Of a stretch of DNA of 64,000 nt, positions 45,330 through 53,703 are shown piece after piece (the stretch's first letter is position 1; each line of letters begins with the position of its first letter). Both the position numbers and the translations under genes were made by a program. The DNA lies in the NCBI GenBank assembly GCA_016705475.1, contig JADIYD010000014.1:186001-250000 (forward strand), read 5' to 3'. This DNA is from Betaproteobacteria bacterium (lineage in GTDB: Bacteria; Pseudomonadota; Gammaproteobacteria; Burkholderiales; Rhodocyclaceae). Under the pieces are notes generated by a model, which was not told the DNA's origin, did no database searches, and worked only from the letters and a program-made list of their open reading frames with translations.

Positions 45330-45677
45330 TTACAGCCTCCAGAGAATCGCAGCAGCCCACGCGGTGTAACCCACCAGCGCAGCAGCGGTCAGAACGTGCA
45401 GGGACAGGCGCAGGCCAGTCGGCTTCACGTAGTCCATCCAGATGTCACGTATGCCAATCCAGGCGTGATAGAACAGACTGACGAAGAAAAGGAAGGTCAG
45501 GAACTTGATGACGCCATTGGCAAAAATGCCCTGCCAAGCTTCAAAGGTTGAAGGACGGGCAATTAGCAACACCGCAGCAATAATGACCGAATAGACGGCC
45601 ATGATGACTGCCGTGGCACGCTGGATAATCCAGTCCTTGAGGCCATAGTGGGCACCGACAACAATACGGTTGATCAC
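45330..45677 (-). CDS. sdhD: Succinate dehydrogenase membrane anchor SdhD
   Basis: 115 residues with three membrane segments (about 20-42, 53-75, 90-112). GLKDWIIQRATAVIMAVYSV and the HAWIGIRDIWMDYV block with the heme/quinone-side His and Asp are typical. It overlaps sdhC by four bases (ATGA). Confidence 0.93.
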   Translation of the reverse strand: MINRIVVGAHYGLKDWIIQRATAVIMAVYSVIIAAVLLIARPSTFEAWQGIFANGVIKFLTFLFFVSLFYHAWIGIRDIWMDYVKPTGLRLSLHVLTAAALVGYTAWAAAILWRL

Positions 45678-46060
45678 AGCAACACCCCCCAGAGGATCAG
45701 GGTCAGCGGAATACTGACCGCCAGAACAACACCCGCAGACTTACGGGCGGCCTCTTTCTCGATACCGATATGCAGATCGAGCAACAGGAAGCGGATGCCT
45801 GCACAGAAGTGATGAACAAAGGCCCAGAGCAGACCAGCCAGAATCACCTTGACAGGCCACATTCCGGCAATCGACTTGAAAGCAGCAAAACTTTCTGGGG
45901 AACCCACACTGGCGCCAAAGAGCCAGAGCAGCACCGGGATACAAAGAAACAAGCCCGCACCGCTGACGCGATGAAGAATTGAAACTTTGCCCGGCAGCGG
46001 CAACTTAATTGTAGTCAAGTCCAAATTTTTTGGACGTGCTTTGATGGTCATTTCTGCCAT
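45674..46060 (-). CDS. sdhC: Succinate dehydrogenase cytochrome b556 subunit SdhC
   Basis: 128 residues from ATG 46060 (MAEMTIKARPKNLDL), with GAGG upstream; ATGs at 46081 and 46066 are less likely. SILHRVSGAGLFL and VHHFCAGIRFLLLD carry the conserved Ser/Arg quinone-site and heme His residues. Three membrane segments. It is the first gene of sdhCDAB. Confidence 0.93.
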   Translation of the reverse strand: MAEMTIKARPKNLDLTTIKLPLPGKVSILHRVSGAGLFLCIPVLLWLFGASVGSPESFAAFKSIAGMWPVKVILAGLLWAFVHHFCAGIRFLLLDLHIGIEKEAARKSAGVVLAVSIPLTLILWGVLL

Positions 46061-46081
46061 GAACGTCATCCCTCGCGTCAA

Positions 46082-46114
46082 GATGCGGTTAACCGCTTAT
46101 ACGTGGTTTGAAAA
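46082..46114 (+). repeat. Dispersed element, ATGCGGTTAAC variant, copy 17
   Basis: GATGCGGTTAACCGCTTATA with a later GAAAAG tract. It falls in the 5' leader between the sdhC promoter candidate and the start codon. Confidence 0.5.
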
Positions 46115-46122
46115 GAACTGTA

Positions 46123-46128
46123 ATTATA
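46123..46128 (-). promoter_or_regulatory. Possible -10 element of the sdhCDAB promoter
   Basis: A perfect TATAAT on the minus strand, about 60 bases before the sdhC start; no good -35 is seen, so activation by a regulator is possible. Confidence 0.4.
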
Positions 46129-46160
46129 CATTCAAAACTTTATGAAACATGCCTTGCGCG

Positions 46161-46187
46161 GCGCTTTCAGAGCTAATTCGAAAGCGC
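46161..46187. other. Inverted repeat GCGCTTTC/GAAAGCGC
   Basis: Perfect 8-base arms (46161-46168 and 46180-46187) between the GntR gene and sdhC. There is no T-run; it could be a transcript 3' hairpin or an operator. Confidence 0.4.
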
Positions 46188-46198
46188 TACCCCAACTC

Positions 46199-46954
46199 TT
46201 AGCCCAGATCATTCCGGTAGTAATGCTGCCGCGTGGAATACAACCCGCGTCGCCACTCCACCGGCTTGTTGCCATAGGTGTAAGCCGTTCGCTCGACGAG
46301 CAAAAGCGGCTCTCCCAACGGGACACCAATCATGCTGGCACTTTGCGCATCTGCTCCTACCGCACGCAAATGCTCTTCAGCATGAATCATTCGAACCCCA
46401 AAATCACTCTCAAAAAGGCTGTACAGCGATCGCTCGCCGCCGCGTAACCCTTCAAGCGTCAAGCCGCTGAACAAGTCAGCGACCAGATAAATCTGGTCAA
46501 AGACAACCGGCTCCCCACTGAAGCGCAGCAATCGCTTGACATGAACAACCTTTTCGCCGGCCTGCAAACCCAGAACAGCAGCCACTTCTGGTGCAGCCTC
46601 AATGGTCTCGCAAAAAAAAGGGTCGCTGACCGCATGCGCAGCTCGGCCATCATTCGGCACCAGCCTGAGGAAACGGTAAAACGAACGCGGGTCATCGTGT
46701 GTAGCCACAAATGTACCTTTGCCCTGACGCCTGACCAGCATGTTCTCGGCGGCCATTTCATCGATGGCTTTGCGAACGGTACCCTGACTGACATTGAATC
46801 GCGTCGCCAGCTCCCCTTCGCTCGGTATCGCATCGCCTGGCCCCCACTCGCCTTCTTCCAGACTGCGAATCAGGAAATCCTTGATCTGACGATAGAGCGG
46901 GCTGAAGGTTGGCGAACTTAGGCGTGGAGTGGGACGAGAGGCATCGCGAGTCAT
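46199..46954 (-). CDS. GntR-family (HutC subfamily) transcriptional regulator
   Basis: 251 residues. A winged-helix domain (SPLYRQIKDFLIRSLEEGEW, PSEGELATRFNVSQGTVRKA, VRRQGKGTFVA) precedes a UTRA effector domain (EKVVHVKRLLRFSGEPVVFD to LLVERTAYTYGNKPVEWRRG). It lies upstream of sdhCDAB in the same direction and divergent from mdh. A perfect palindrome in the divergent gap is a good candidate operator. Control of TCA genes is inferred from position only; the effector is unknown. Confidence 0.9.
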   Translation of the reverse strand: MTRDASRPTPRLSSPTFSPLYRQIKDFLIRSLEEGEWGPGDAIPSEGELATRFNVSQGTVRKAIDEMAAENMLVRRQGKGTFVATHDDPRSFYRFLRLVPNDGRAAHAVSDPFFCETIEAAPEVAAVLGLQAGEKVVHVKRLLRFSGEPVVFDQIYLVADLFSGLTLEGLRGGERSLYSLFESDFGVRMIHAEEHLRAVGADAQSASMIGVPLGEPLLLVERTAYTYGNKPVEWRRGLYSTRQHYYRNDLG

Positions 46955-46998
46955 GATGCAAATTTCAGCACAATATAGATACTGCGTCCACGAAAAGT

Positions 46999-47014
46999 TG
47001 TCTTATATAAGACA
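46999..47014. promoter_or_regulatory. Perfect 16-base palindrome, candidate GntR operator
   Basis: TGTCTTATATAAGACA lies 45 bases before the GntR start and 10 bases upstream of the likely mdh -35 box, well placed to control both genes. Confidence 0.65.
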
Positions 47015-47023
47015 GATGATGAA

Positions 47024-47052
47024 TTGACAGTCTGACGCCGAACTTTTACCAT
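47024..47052 (+). promoter_or_regulatory. Probable sigma-70 promoter of mdh
   Basis: TTGACA (47024-47029) and TACCAT (47047-47052) separated by 17 bases. Confidence 0.6.
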
Positions 47053-47151
47053 CGTGAGTTCTCGAGTCTGCTGACGCAAGAATCCATAAAAAGCAGGTAT
47101 TCGGGCAAATACGAACAATTTCAACCACGCAGTTTGATACAGGAGCGATAC

Positions 47152-48138
47152 ATGTCCAAAGCCCCCATGCGCGTTGCCATTACCGGCGCCGCCGGCCAGA
47201 TCGGTTATAGCCTGCTGTTCCGCATCGCCTCCGGCGAAATGCTCGGCAAAGATCAGCCGGTCATCCTTCAGTTGCTCGACCTGCCGCAGGCCCAACAGGC
47301 CGTCAAGGGCGTCATGATGGAGCTGGAAGACTGTGCCTTCCCGCTGCTGGCTGGCATGGTTGCCACCGATGATCCGAACGTCGCCTTCAAGGACGCTGAT
47401 GTCTGCTTGCTGGTTGGTGCCCGTCCGCGCACCAAGGGCATGGAGCGTGCCGACCTGCTGACCGCCAATGGCGCCATCTTCACGGTTCAGGGCAAGGCCA
47501 TTGCCGAAAACGCCAGCGAGAACGTCAAGGTTCTGGTCGTCGGCAACCCGTGCAACACCAATGCCTTTATCGCCGCTGCTGCCGCCAAGAAGGTTGGCCG
47601 CACCAACCCGAACAACTACCACGGCATGCTGCGTCTGGACCACAACCGCGCCCTGTCGCAATTGGCCAACAAGATCGGCCGTCCGGTTGCTTCCCTGAAG
47701 AAGCTGGTCGTCTGGGGCAACCACTCCCCGACGATGTACGCCGATTACCGCAACACCACCTCCAATGGCGATAGCGTCAAGGCCCTGATCAACGATCACG
47801 CCTGGAACAACGACGTCTTCCTGCCGACCGTCGGCAAGCGTGGCGCCGCCATCATCGAAGCCCGTGGCCTGTCTTCGGCCGCTTCCGCTGCCAATGCTGC
47901 CATCGACCACATCCGTGACTGGGTCCTCGGTTCCGACGAATGGGTTACCCTGGGCGTGCCGTCTGACGGCTCATACGGCATCCCGGCTGGCATCGTGTTC
48001 GGCTTCCCGTGCGAGTGCAAGGGTGGTTCGTTCAAGATCATCCAGGGTCTGGAAATCGACGAGTACAGCCGCGAGAAGATCAACTTCACGCTCAAGGAAC
48101 TGACCGACGAAGCCGAAGCCGTCAAGGACATGCTGTAA
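47152..48138 (+). CDS. mdh: Malate dehydrogenase
   Basis: 328 residues from ATG 47152 with AGGAG upstream. NAD-binding VAITGAAGQIGYSLLFRIAS, substrate-binding ARPRTKGMERADLL, VVGNPCNTNAFIAAAAA, LDHNRALSQLA and the catalytic VVWGNHSPTMYADY are present, as in the cytosolic-type MDH of betaproteobacteria. It oxidises malate to oxaloacetate for citrate synthase. It has its own promoter, a candidate GntR site and a terminator. Confidence 0.97.
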   Translation: MSKAPMRVAITGAAGQIGYSLLFRIASGEMLGKDQPVILQLLDLPQAQQAVKGVMMELEDCAFPLLAGMVATDDPNVAFKDADVCLLVGARPRTKGMERADLLTANGAIFTVQGKAIAENASENVKVLVVGNPCNTNAFIAAAAAKKVGRTNPNNYHGMLRLDHNRALSQLANKIGRPVASLKKLVVWGNHSPTMYADYRNTTSNGDSVKALINDHAWNNDVFLPTVGKRGAAIIEARGLSSAASAANAAIDHIRDWVLGSDEWVTLGVPSDGSYGIPAGIVFGFPCECKGGSFKIIQGLEIDEYSREKINFTLKELTDEAEAVKDML

Positions 48139-48165
48139 TCCAGCATTAGTTCCCAGCTTCATTTG

Positions 48166-48195
48166 AAGGCCGCGGTAAAATACCGCGGCCTTTTT
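48166..48195 (+). terminator. Rho-independent terminator of mdh
   Basis: Perfect stem AAGGCCGCGGTA / TACCGCGGCCTT with a 3-base loop, followed by TTT. Confidence 0.9.
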
Positions 48196-48215
48196 CATTT
48201 CCGGGTCCGAAAATC

Positions 48216-49199
48216 ATGCGCCATCCCAAAGCCGTACTTTATGCCGGCGAAAAGCCCTTCCCCATCCTGCCCGCCGTCGACCACTATGCCGGCTCGGAAA
48301 AACTGATGCGGAAGGCGCTCCAGTTGCAGAAGGAACTCGGTCCGATCTTCGACATCACCTGCGATTGTGAAGATGGCGCCCATGCCGGTGCCGAGCGCGA
48401 GCATGCCGAAATGGCTGCTGGCATCATCATGAGCGACGACAACCTGTTCAACCGGGTTGGCGCACGCGTTCACGACGTTACCCACCCGCACTGGCAGCAG
48501 GATATGGAAATCCTGGTCAGCATTGCCGGCAACAGGCTCCCGTTCATCACGCTGCCCAAACCCTGTAGTGCCGGTGATGTTGAGGTGCAGATCGAAGCCT
48601 TGCGTGAAATTGAGCAGCGTTTTGGGGTTGACCGCAGAATTCCGGTCCATGTCCTGATTGAAACCCATGGTGCGCTACGCGAGGTGTGGGAAATTGCCGC
48701 CCTGCCCGGCGTCGAGAGCCTGGATTTCGGCCTGATGGATTTCGTCTCCGGTCATCACGGCGCCATTCCCGGTAGTGCGATGAAAAGCCCAGGGCAGTTT
48801 GATCACCCGCTGGTCGCGCGCGCCAAGTGCGAAATCAGCGCCGCTGCATTGGCCTGCGGTGTGGTTCCATCGCACAACGTGACGACCGAACTCAAGGATA
48901 TCGAAACCATCCGCAACGATGCCCGGCGTGCACGGACCGAATTCGGCTTCCTGCGCATGTGGAGCATCCACCCGAACCAGATCGTGCCCATCGTCGAAGC
49001 CATGCGCCCGGATTTCTCCGAAGTCCAGGCAGCTGCCGAGATACTGATCGCGGCTCAAGACAAAGACTGGGGTCCGATCCAGCACGATGGCAAGCTGCAC
49101 GACCGGGCTTCCTACCGCTACTACTGGGAATTGCTTGACCGCGCCCACGTCACGGGCATGGACATTCCGGCCGCCGCGAGGATTCGCTTTTTTGCCTGA
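48216..49199 (+). CDS. HpcH/HpaI aldolase / CitE-like lyase
   Basis: 327 residues, a TIM-barrel CoA-thioester lyase. CDCEDGAHAGAE carries the acidic metal ligand, HVLIETHGALREVWEIAALP has the second Glu, and SLDFGLMDFVSGHHGAIPG and RMWSIHPNQIVPIVEAM follow. Related enzymes cleave malyl-CoA, methylmalyl-CoA or citryl-CoA; the substrate cannot be told from sequence. Its position next to mdh suggests a C4 acid-linked role. Confidence 0.85.
   Translation: MRHPKAVLYAGEKPFPILPAVDHYAGSEKLMRKALQLQKELGPIFDITCDCEDGAHAGAEREHAEMAAGIIMSDDNLFNRVGARVHDVTHPHWQQDMEILVSIAGNRLPFITLPKPCSAGDVEVQIEALREIEQRFGVDRRIPVHVLIETHGALREVWEIAALPGVESLDFGLMDFVSGHHGAIPGSAMKSPGQFDHPLVARAKCEISAAALACGVVPSHNVTTELKDIETIRNDARRARTEFGFLRMWSIHPNQIVPIVEAMRPDFSEVQAAAEILIAAQDKDWGPIQHDGKLHDRASYRYYWELLDRAHVTGMDIPAAARIRFFA
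48617..48637 (-). repeat. Dispersed CTGCGGTCAAC element, copy 18
   Basis: Minus-strand CTGCGGTCAACCCCAAAACG, in-frame within the CitE-like gene. Confidence 0.65.
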
Positions 49200-49217
49200 A
49201 ATTCCGGTTGACCGCAG
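49185..49217 (-). repeat. Dispersed CTGCGGTCAAC element, copy 19
   Basis: Minus-strand CTGCGGTCAACCGGAATTTC followed by CAAAAAAG, spanning the stop of the CitE-like gene and the start of the pseudouridine synthase frame. One of the best full matches. Confidence 0.85.
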
Positions 49218-49952
49218 CAACGAACCACCGCTGCCCATCCTTTACCGTGACGAGCAGATCGTCGTCATCGACAAGCCCCCGGTCTGCTCGTTCACCGCTC
49301 GGAAATCGACCGTCACGAAACGCGCTTCGCCATCCAGATCCTGCGCGACCAGATCGGTCAGCACGTCTGGCCGGCCCACCGCCTTGACCGTGGCACCTCC
49401 GGCGTCCTTCTGTTCGGTTTGAGCAAGGAAATTGCCAGCCAGCTTGGGCGCCAGTTCGAAGCCGGCACAGTAGAAAAAAGATATCTGGCAGTCGTCCGTG
49501 GCTATCCGCCGGAATCGGGCAGCATAGACCACGCTTTGTCGAGACAGCGCGACCCCTACGAATTTCAGGGGGAGCGAAGCAGCACCGAACCCCAGTCAGC
49601 GCTAACCCATTTCCGGACGCTGGCGAAAATCGAACTCCCTGTCGAAGTCGACCGCTATCCATGCAGTCGTTACGCCCTTGTCGAGCTGGAACCGGTTACC
49701 GGTCGGCGCCACCAGATCAGGCGTCACCTCAAACACATCGCCCACCCGATCATCGGCGATGCCACCTATGGCAAAGGACGGCACAACCGCTACTTTGCCG
49801 AACATTTGAACTGCAATCGCCTGTTGCTGGCCTGCACCAGCATGACCTTCAACCATCCGGCCGATGGAAAACGAATGCAAATAAAAGCGCCAGTGTCCGG
49901 CGAATTCGCCGCCACACTGGCGCTTTTTGGTTGGGACTGGGTCGTCGATTAA
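49192..49952 (+). pseudogene. truC: TruC-like tRNA pseudouridine synthase interrupted by a frameshift
   Basis: The first frame (TTG 49192) encodes PPLPILYRDEQIVVIDKPP and then leaves the family pattern. The next frame from 49281 continues GLLVHRSEIDRHETRFAIQI, the catalytic HRLDRGTSGVLLFG, YLAVVRGYPP, LEPVTGRRHQIRRHLKHIAH and GDATYGKGRHNRYFAEHL, the last typical of TruC. One G is missing in the CCCCCGG run at 49276-49282 (KPPGLL needs CCGGGT). Restoring it gives a complete protein of about 253 residues. A base-call error in the run is as likely as a real mutation. Confidence 0.85.
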
Positions 49953-50386
49953 GCGATATTTTCCTCGAGGTGCTCACGAAGCTTCTGGTTGCGCTCAAGC
50001 TGAACCATATCCTGACCCAAGGCATCGCGAGCGGAAACCATACCGACCGGCGCACCGTTCTCATCAACCACGGGCACATGGCGGAAACCGCCATCGACCA
50101 TGAACTGCAAGGCATAACCCAGCGGCTTGTCGGCACGGATTGTTTGCGGATTGGCAACCATGACCTGCGACAGACTGGTTTTATCGGGATCCAGATTGCC
50201 GGCCAGCACCTTGTTGAGCGCATCGCGCTCGGTAAAAATGCCGGCGATCCGGTTGTTCTCGACAACCAGCAACGCGCCGATTTTCTTTTGAGCCATCAGG
50301 CTGCATGCTGCGCGAACGGTCGTTTCCTTGCTGGCGGTCACGACGCTCTGGCCTGCGATGATAGTGCTAATGATGCGATTGGGCAT
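49949..50386 (-). CDS. CBS-domain protein
   Basis: 145 residues from ATG 50386 with GGAG upstream. Two CBS motifs are visible: TVRAACSLMAQKKIGALLVV with IAGIFTERDALNKV, and PLGYALQFMVDGGFRHVPVV with PVGMVSARDALGQ. Stand-alone CBS pairs bind adenosyl nucleotides and regulate partner proteins. No partner is evident. It ends overlapping the convergent TruC-like frame by 4 bases. Confidence 0.88.
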   Translation of the reverse strand: MPNRIISTIIAGQSVVTASKETTVRAACSLMAQKKIGALLVVENNRIAGIFTERDALNKVLAGNLDPDKTSLSQVMVANPQTIRADKPLGYALQFMVDGGFRHVPVVDENGAPVGMVSARDALGQDMVQLERNQKLREHLEENIA

Positions 50387-50458
50387 ATTTGTCTCCTTCG
50401 TTGTTGTACAAATCCATGAGGCGATCCCGCTAACAGGAAAGCACAGCACACGCGAAGA

Positions 50459-50530
50459 TTACCCCAGCTTGATGACAATCAGCGCAATGGCTACAAAGAT
50501 GATGACCATGCCAATCAGCTCAACGTTCAA
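50459..50530 (-). CDS. Putative 23-residue single-span membrane peptide
   Basis: TTG start at 50530 with GGAG seven bases upstream, stop at 50459. The sequence MNVELIG is followed by a continuous hydrophobic stretch (MVIIFVAIALIVI) and ends KLG. It sits 20 bases after the PstS-like gene and 72 bases before the CBS gene, all on the minus strand. Nothing is known of its role, and no homologue comes to mind. The ribosome site plus clean transmembrane pattern support it as a real small gene. Confidence 0.45.
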   Translation of the reverse strand: MNVELIGMVIIFVAIALIVIKLG

Positions 50531-50549
50531 TGAAATCTCCAAATATTTT

Positions 50550-50987
50550 TTATGGGGTCAGCTCGTAGACCACGCGGACCCGGGCATCGGCCTTGGAGAG
50601 ATCGACAAAACCAATACCCCCCGGATGCGAAACCAACCACTTCAAGACTTCCTCGGTTGAATTGACTTTGGGCGGCGGCTGCATGCGCCCGGAAAACACC
50701 TGCCTGGACCAATAAGCATTGATATCTGAAAGGTCCTTGCCAACCAGCATACTGTAGAAACGGCGTCTGTCTGGATGCGAATCGGCAAGATCAACCGGCT
50801 GCGCCTCGAGGCCATTGAAAAACTGACGATTGCGCCCGAAGAAAATATTGATCACTTCGTTGCGTGTCATCGCTGCCACACCACTGCGTGCATTGACGAC
50901 GACCACCAGTTCGGCGCGAACCTCCGCTGCCGGTTGCAGCAGCAACCAGAAAATCGAGCCGAGAAGGATCAGGCGACGAAATGGCAT
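50550..50987 (-). CDS. PstS-like small periplasmic binding protein
   Basis: 145 residues. A signal peptide (LLGSIFWLLLQPAAEVRAE) is followed by LVVVVNARSGVAAMTRNEVI, NIFFGRNRQFFNGLEAQPVD, MLVGKDLSDINAYWSRQVFS and VLKWLVSHPGGIGFVDLSKA. These match the N-terminal half of phosphate-type substrate-binding proteins. It is half the size of PstS and lies right after a porin gene, a frequent pairing in betaproteobacteria. Ligand unknown. Confidence 0.82.
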   Translation of the reverse strand: MPFRRLILLGSIFWLLLQPAAEVRAELVVVVNARSGVAAMTRNEVINIFFGRNRQFFNGLEAQPVDLADSHPDRRRFYSMLVGKDLSDINAYWSRQVFSGRMQPPPKVNSTEEVLKWLVSHPGGIGFVDLSKADARVRVVYELTP

Positions 50988-50991
50988 GGCT

Positions 50992-52218
50992 TCAGAAGAG
51001 GAAGTCCATGGTCAGCGAATAGACATCCATGCGGCCATCCCAGCGCGCCCGATTGTCCTGGCGATAGGGAAAAAGGGAAGATGCATCGCCACGAATGCCA
51101 TCCCATTGCGCCTTGAGCGCAATATTCCGCACCACATCCCAACGTACGCCGGCAAACGTGGTCTGCTGGTCGGAACGGGAGTCCTGCATGACATAGGCCG
51201 CAATTGCACTTGGCGCGTTGCCACGCGATTTCGAGAGAACCCACGAGTAGCCAAGATAAGGCGTTACCTGATTGATCCGGTAACCGACCAGCGCGTAGCC
51301 ACCATCGGAACTCTCCAAGGCGTTGCTTCCCTGGTCGATGTGGTTGAGCATCAGTTGTGCTTGCCACGGGCCTCGGTCGTAAACCAGGCCCAGCGAGTAA
51401 TAGTGGGTGCGCGTATCTTGCGTTGCGAGAAACGCCGCATCCTGAGACGACAGGCTAATCCCCAGCGCCTTTTTCAATACGGGGGCAATCGGCAGATCGC
51501 GCTTGAAATGAATGTTGGCGTAGCTTGCCCTGACTTGCCAGGCGCCATATTGATAATCAAGATAGCCCCCGACCATGGGCGAACCCGAGATATCCCACTG
51601 CTCGTCGGCTAACGGAATGCTGCCGCGGGAATGGCCGTAGAAAGCCTTGGCCCTGAATACGCTTTCGCCAAACGGAACCGTGATCGCGGCATCAGCACCA
51701 TGAATGCTGTAAAACGGCAGATACCAGAAATAATCGCCCGGAGGACGAACCGTCAGGAAGGAATACCCCACCCAACGGGAATCGGCCATCATGAAGAATT
51801 CCGTCCCTAGCCGGCCGGCTCGCAAGCTCAGATTCGGAATCGGATTGTATTTCAAGTAGGCCCACGAAATTTCGGGGGTAAACGTCTTGTCGAAACGATA
51901 GCGACTGGTTGCCTGAACCACTGCCTCAAACTGTGGAGTGACACGCCACGCTGCCTGCAGACCGAGCACGCTGTCTATCCTCGGGCTCCAGTCCTTGCTG
52001 ACACCCCGCGGCTGGGAGATGTCGCGTACAAATTCGACATCATCCGTCGTCGTTCGGGCAAGGCCGACCGTGCCGAACCCATTGAGGCTGAAGCCAGATT
52101 CACTGTCAGCGAAGACAGGTGACGCCGCCAAAAGGCAAGCCGCCCCGGCAAGTACGACCAGCTTTTTATTGCGCGAGGTCGCCTTCGCGACCCAACGTAC
52201 CAACATCGAAATCATCAT
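50992..52218 (-). CDS. Outer-membrane porin-like beta-barrel protein
   Basis: 408 residues from ATG 52218. A signal peptide (KLVVLAGAACLLAASPVFAD) is followed by alternating amphipathic strands rich in aromatic residues (SWAYLKYNPIPNLSLRAGRL, GGYLDYQYGAWQVRASYANI) and a C-terminal SLTMDFLF ending in Phe, the outer-membrane insertion signal. It ends four bases before the PstS-like gene. It may be the channel for that protein's ligand, which is inference. Confidence 0.82.
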   Translation of the reverse strand: MMISMLVRWVAKATSRNKKLVVLAGAACLLAASPVFADSESGFSLNGFGTVGLARTTTDDVEFVRDISQPRGVSKDWSPRIDSVLGLQAAWRVTPQFEAVVQATSRYRFDKTFTPEISWAYLKYNPIPNLSLRAGRLGTEFFMMADSRWVGYSFLTVRPPGDYFWYLPFYSIHGADAAITVPFGESVFRAKAFYGHSRGSIPLADEQWDISGSPMVGGYLDYQYGAWQVRASYANIHFKRDLPIAPVLKKALGISLSSQDAAFLATQDTRTHYYSLGLVYDRGPWQAQLMLNHIDQGSNALESSDGGYALVGYRINQVTPYLGYSWVLSKSRGNAPSAIAAYVMQDSRSDQQTTFAGVRWDVVRNIALKAQWDGIRGDASSLFPYRQDNRARWDGRMDVYSLTMDFLF

Positions 52219-52292
52219 GTCGAGATCTTCGTCAACGCCCAAGGTGGGCTGACTACGCGGCAAGCAGTGCTGCCGCGTAGTGTCGCGAGCGG

Positions 52293-53537
52293 TTATTCCG
52301 GCAAGGCGATCTTCTGTTCAGTGCTGAACTGATAATCCTTGAAGATGTGCTCGGCCGTCAGCAATTGATAGCTGCCGTCTGCCGCCTTGCGCGTCGTGTC
52401 CTTGAGCCGGTAGGTCAGGTGACCACAGGTCCAGATGTCAAAGTTCCGCATGTGAGTGCACAGGCAGGTCTTGTCCATCACCGATATCTTGCGGGCGCCC
52501 GGATGGGCGGCCAGCTCACGATTGAAGGATGTCACGTAGGCACACTTGCCATTGGCGTCGAGCAGATAACCATAGGCTTCGCAGTTCGGACGGATGCCGT
52601 CGCCAATGCCCGGGCTGCTCTTGATCATGCGCATCGGGTAACCGGTCGGCGAAATCTGGTTGACCTCGATGTCGTCTTCGCTGGCCTTGAAATACTCCTG
52701 CTTGGCGTCCGCCGGCAGGCCGCACTCTTCGGAAACGGTGAAACGGGTGGCCACCTGGACGGCAGCCGCACCACTTTCGAGGAAGGCTGTCGCATCGGAA
52801 CCGGTGAAAATACCGCCGGCCGGAATGACCGGAATATCGAGGTGCTCGTTTTTCAGGAACTGGATGACTTCGGCAACGATCGTCGCCAGATCGTACTGCG
52901 CCCAATCCATGCCGAAACCGAGGTGCCCACCGGCGAGCGGGCCTTCGACCACGATGTAGTCGGGCAAACGACCGGTACGCGAGCTCTTTTTCAGGAACAA
53001 CTGCAGGGCACGCACGGACGAAACGATGATGCCCAACTGAACGTCACGAAAACGCGGGTGCGCCTCGATCAGGGCAAACGAGCCAAGATGCAGGCCGGCA
53101 GCCAGCGTGATGCCATCGATGCCGGCATCCATCGCTGCTTCCATGCGGACCTTGAGCGTCTCTTTCGGCGCGTTCATGGTCAGCTTTTCCATGCAGTTGA
53201 TGAGAATCATGCCGTCGCCACGCTTGCGCGTCATGGTCGCCTCGACGTGCAGCTTGGTCGCTTCCGCCAGGCGCCCGAGGTCGAACTTGACCGACGACTT
53301 GTCTTCGTTCTTGACGTTGTACTTGTAGAACGCGAGTTTTTCCTTGACGTGCTTGGTATCGTAGCGACGATCCGACACAGTGTTGATCATGGCATCGGAG
53401 ATATGCCCGACCCCGCCCAAACGGGCGGCTTCAACCGCCAGATCGGCACTCGAGATATCAACACCCATGCCGCCGATCATGATCGGAACCAGCTCGTGCT
53501 TGCCAAGCCGCAAGCGGAAATCGTCCACACGCTTCAT
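52293..53537 (-). CDS. Nitronate monooxygenase-family flavoprotein
   Basis: 414 residues from ATG 53537 (MKRVDDFRLRLGKHELVPIM) preceded by AAGGA; longer in-frame starts are less likely. MIGGMGVDISSADLAVEAAR, VEGPLAGGHLGFGMDW, IPVIPAGGIFTGSDATAFLE and AAVQVATRFTVSEECG form the FMN-binding barrel of the NPD/FabK family. An unusual Cys-containing C-terminal part (TCLCTHMRNFDIWTCGHLTY) distinguishes this subgroup. The natural substrate is not certain. Confidence 0.85.
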   Translation of the reverse strand: MKRVDDFRLRLGKHELVPIMIGGMGVDISSADLAVEAARLGGVGHISDAMINTVSDRRYDTKHVKEKLAFYKYNVKNEDKSSVKFDLGRLAEATKLHVEATMTRKRGDGMILINCMEKLTMNAPKETLKVRMEAAMDAGIDGITLAAGLHLGSFALIEAHPRFRDVQLGIIVSSVRALQLFLKKSSRTGRLPDYIVVEGPLAGGHLGFGMDWAQYDLATIVAEVIQFLKNEHLDIPVIPAGGIFTGSDATAFLESGAAAVQVATRFTVSEECGLPADAKQEYFKASEDDIEVNQISPTGYPMRMIKSSPGIGDGIRPNCEAYGYLLDANGKCAYVTSFNRELAAHPGARKISVMDKTCLCTHMRNFDIWTCGHLTYRLKDTTRKAADGSYQLLTAEHIFKDYQFSTEQKIALPE

Positions 53538-53703
53538 CATTTTCCTTATAAATACAGGGCCGGTCCCCTCACTCACGGCCAAGTAGCGGATTTTACGCCA
53601 ATGTTAAGTCCGATGCGTGACGAGCCTGGGATAAATCAAGTTTCGCCGGGCCGACTGTGGCTAAACTTGCCAGATTCGATCGACTCCTTGGCAATAGGTT
53701 CAC

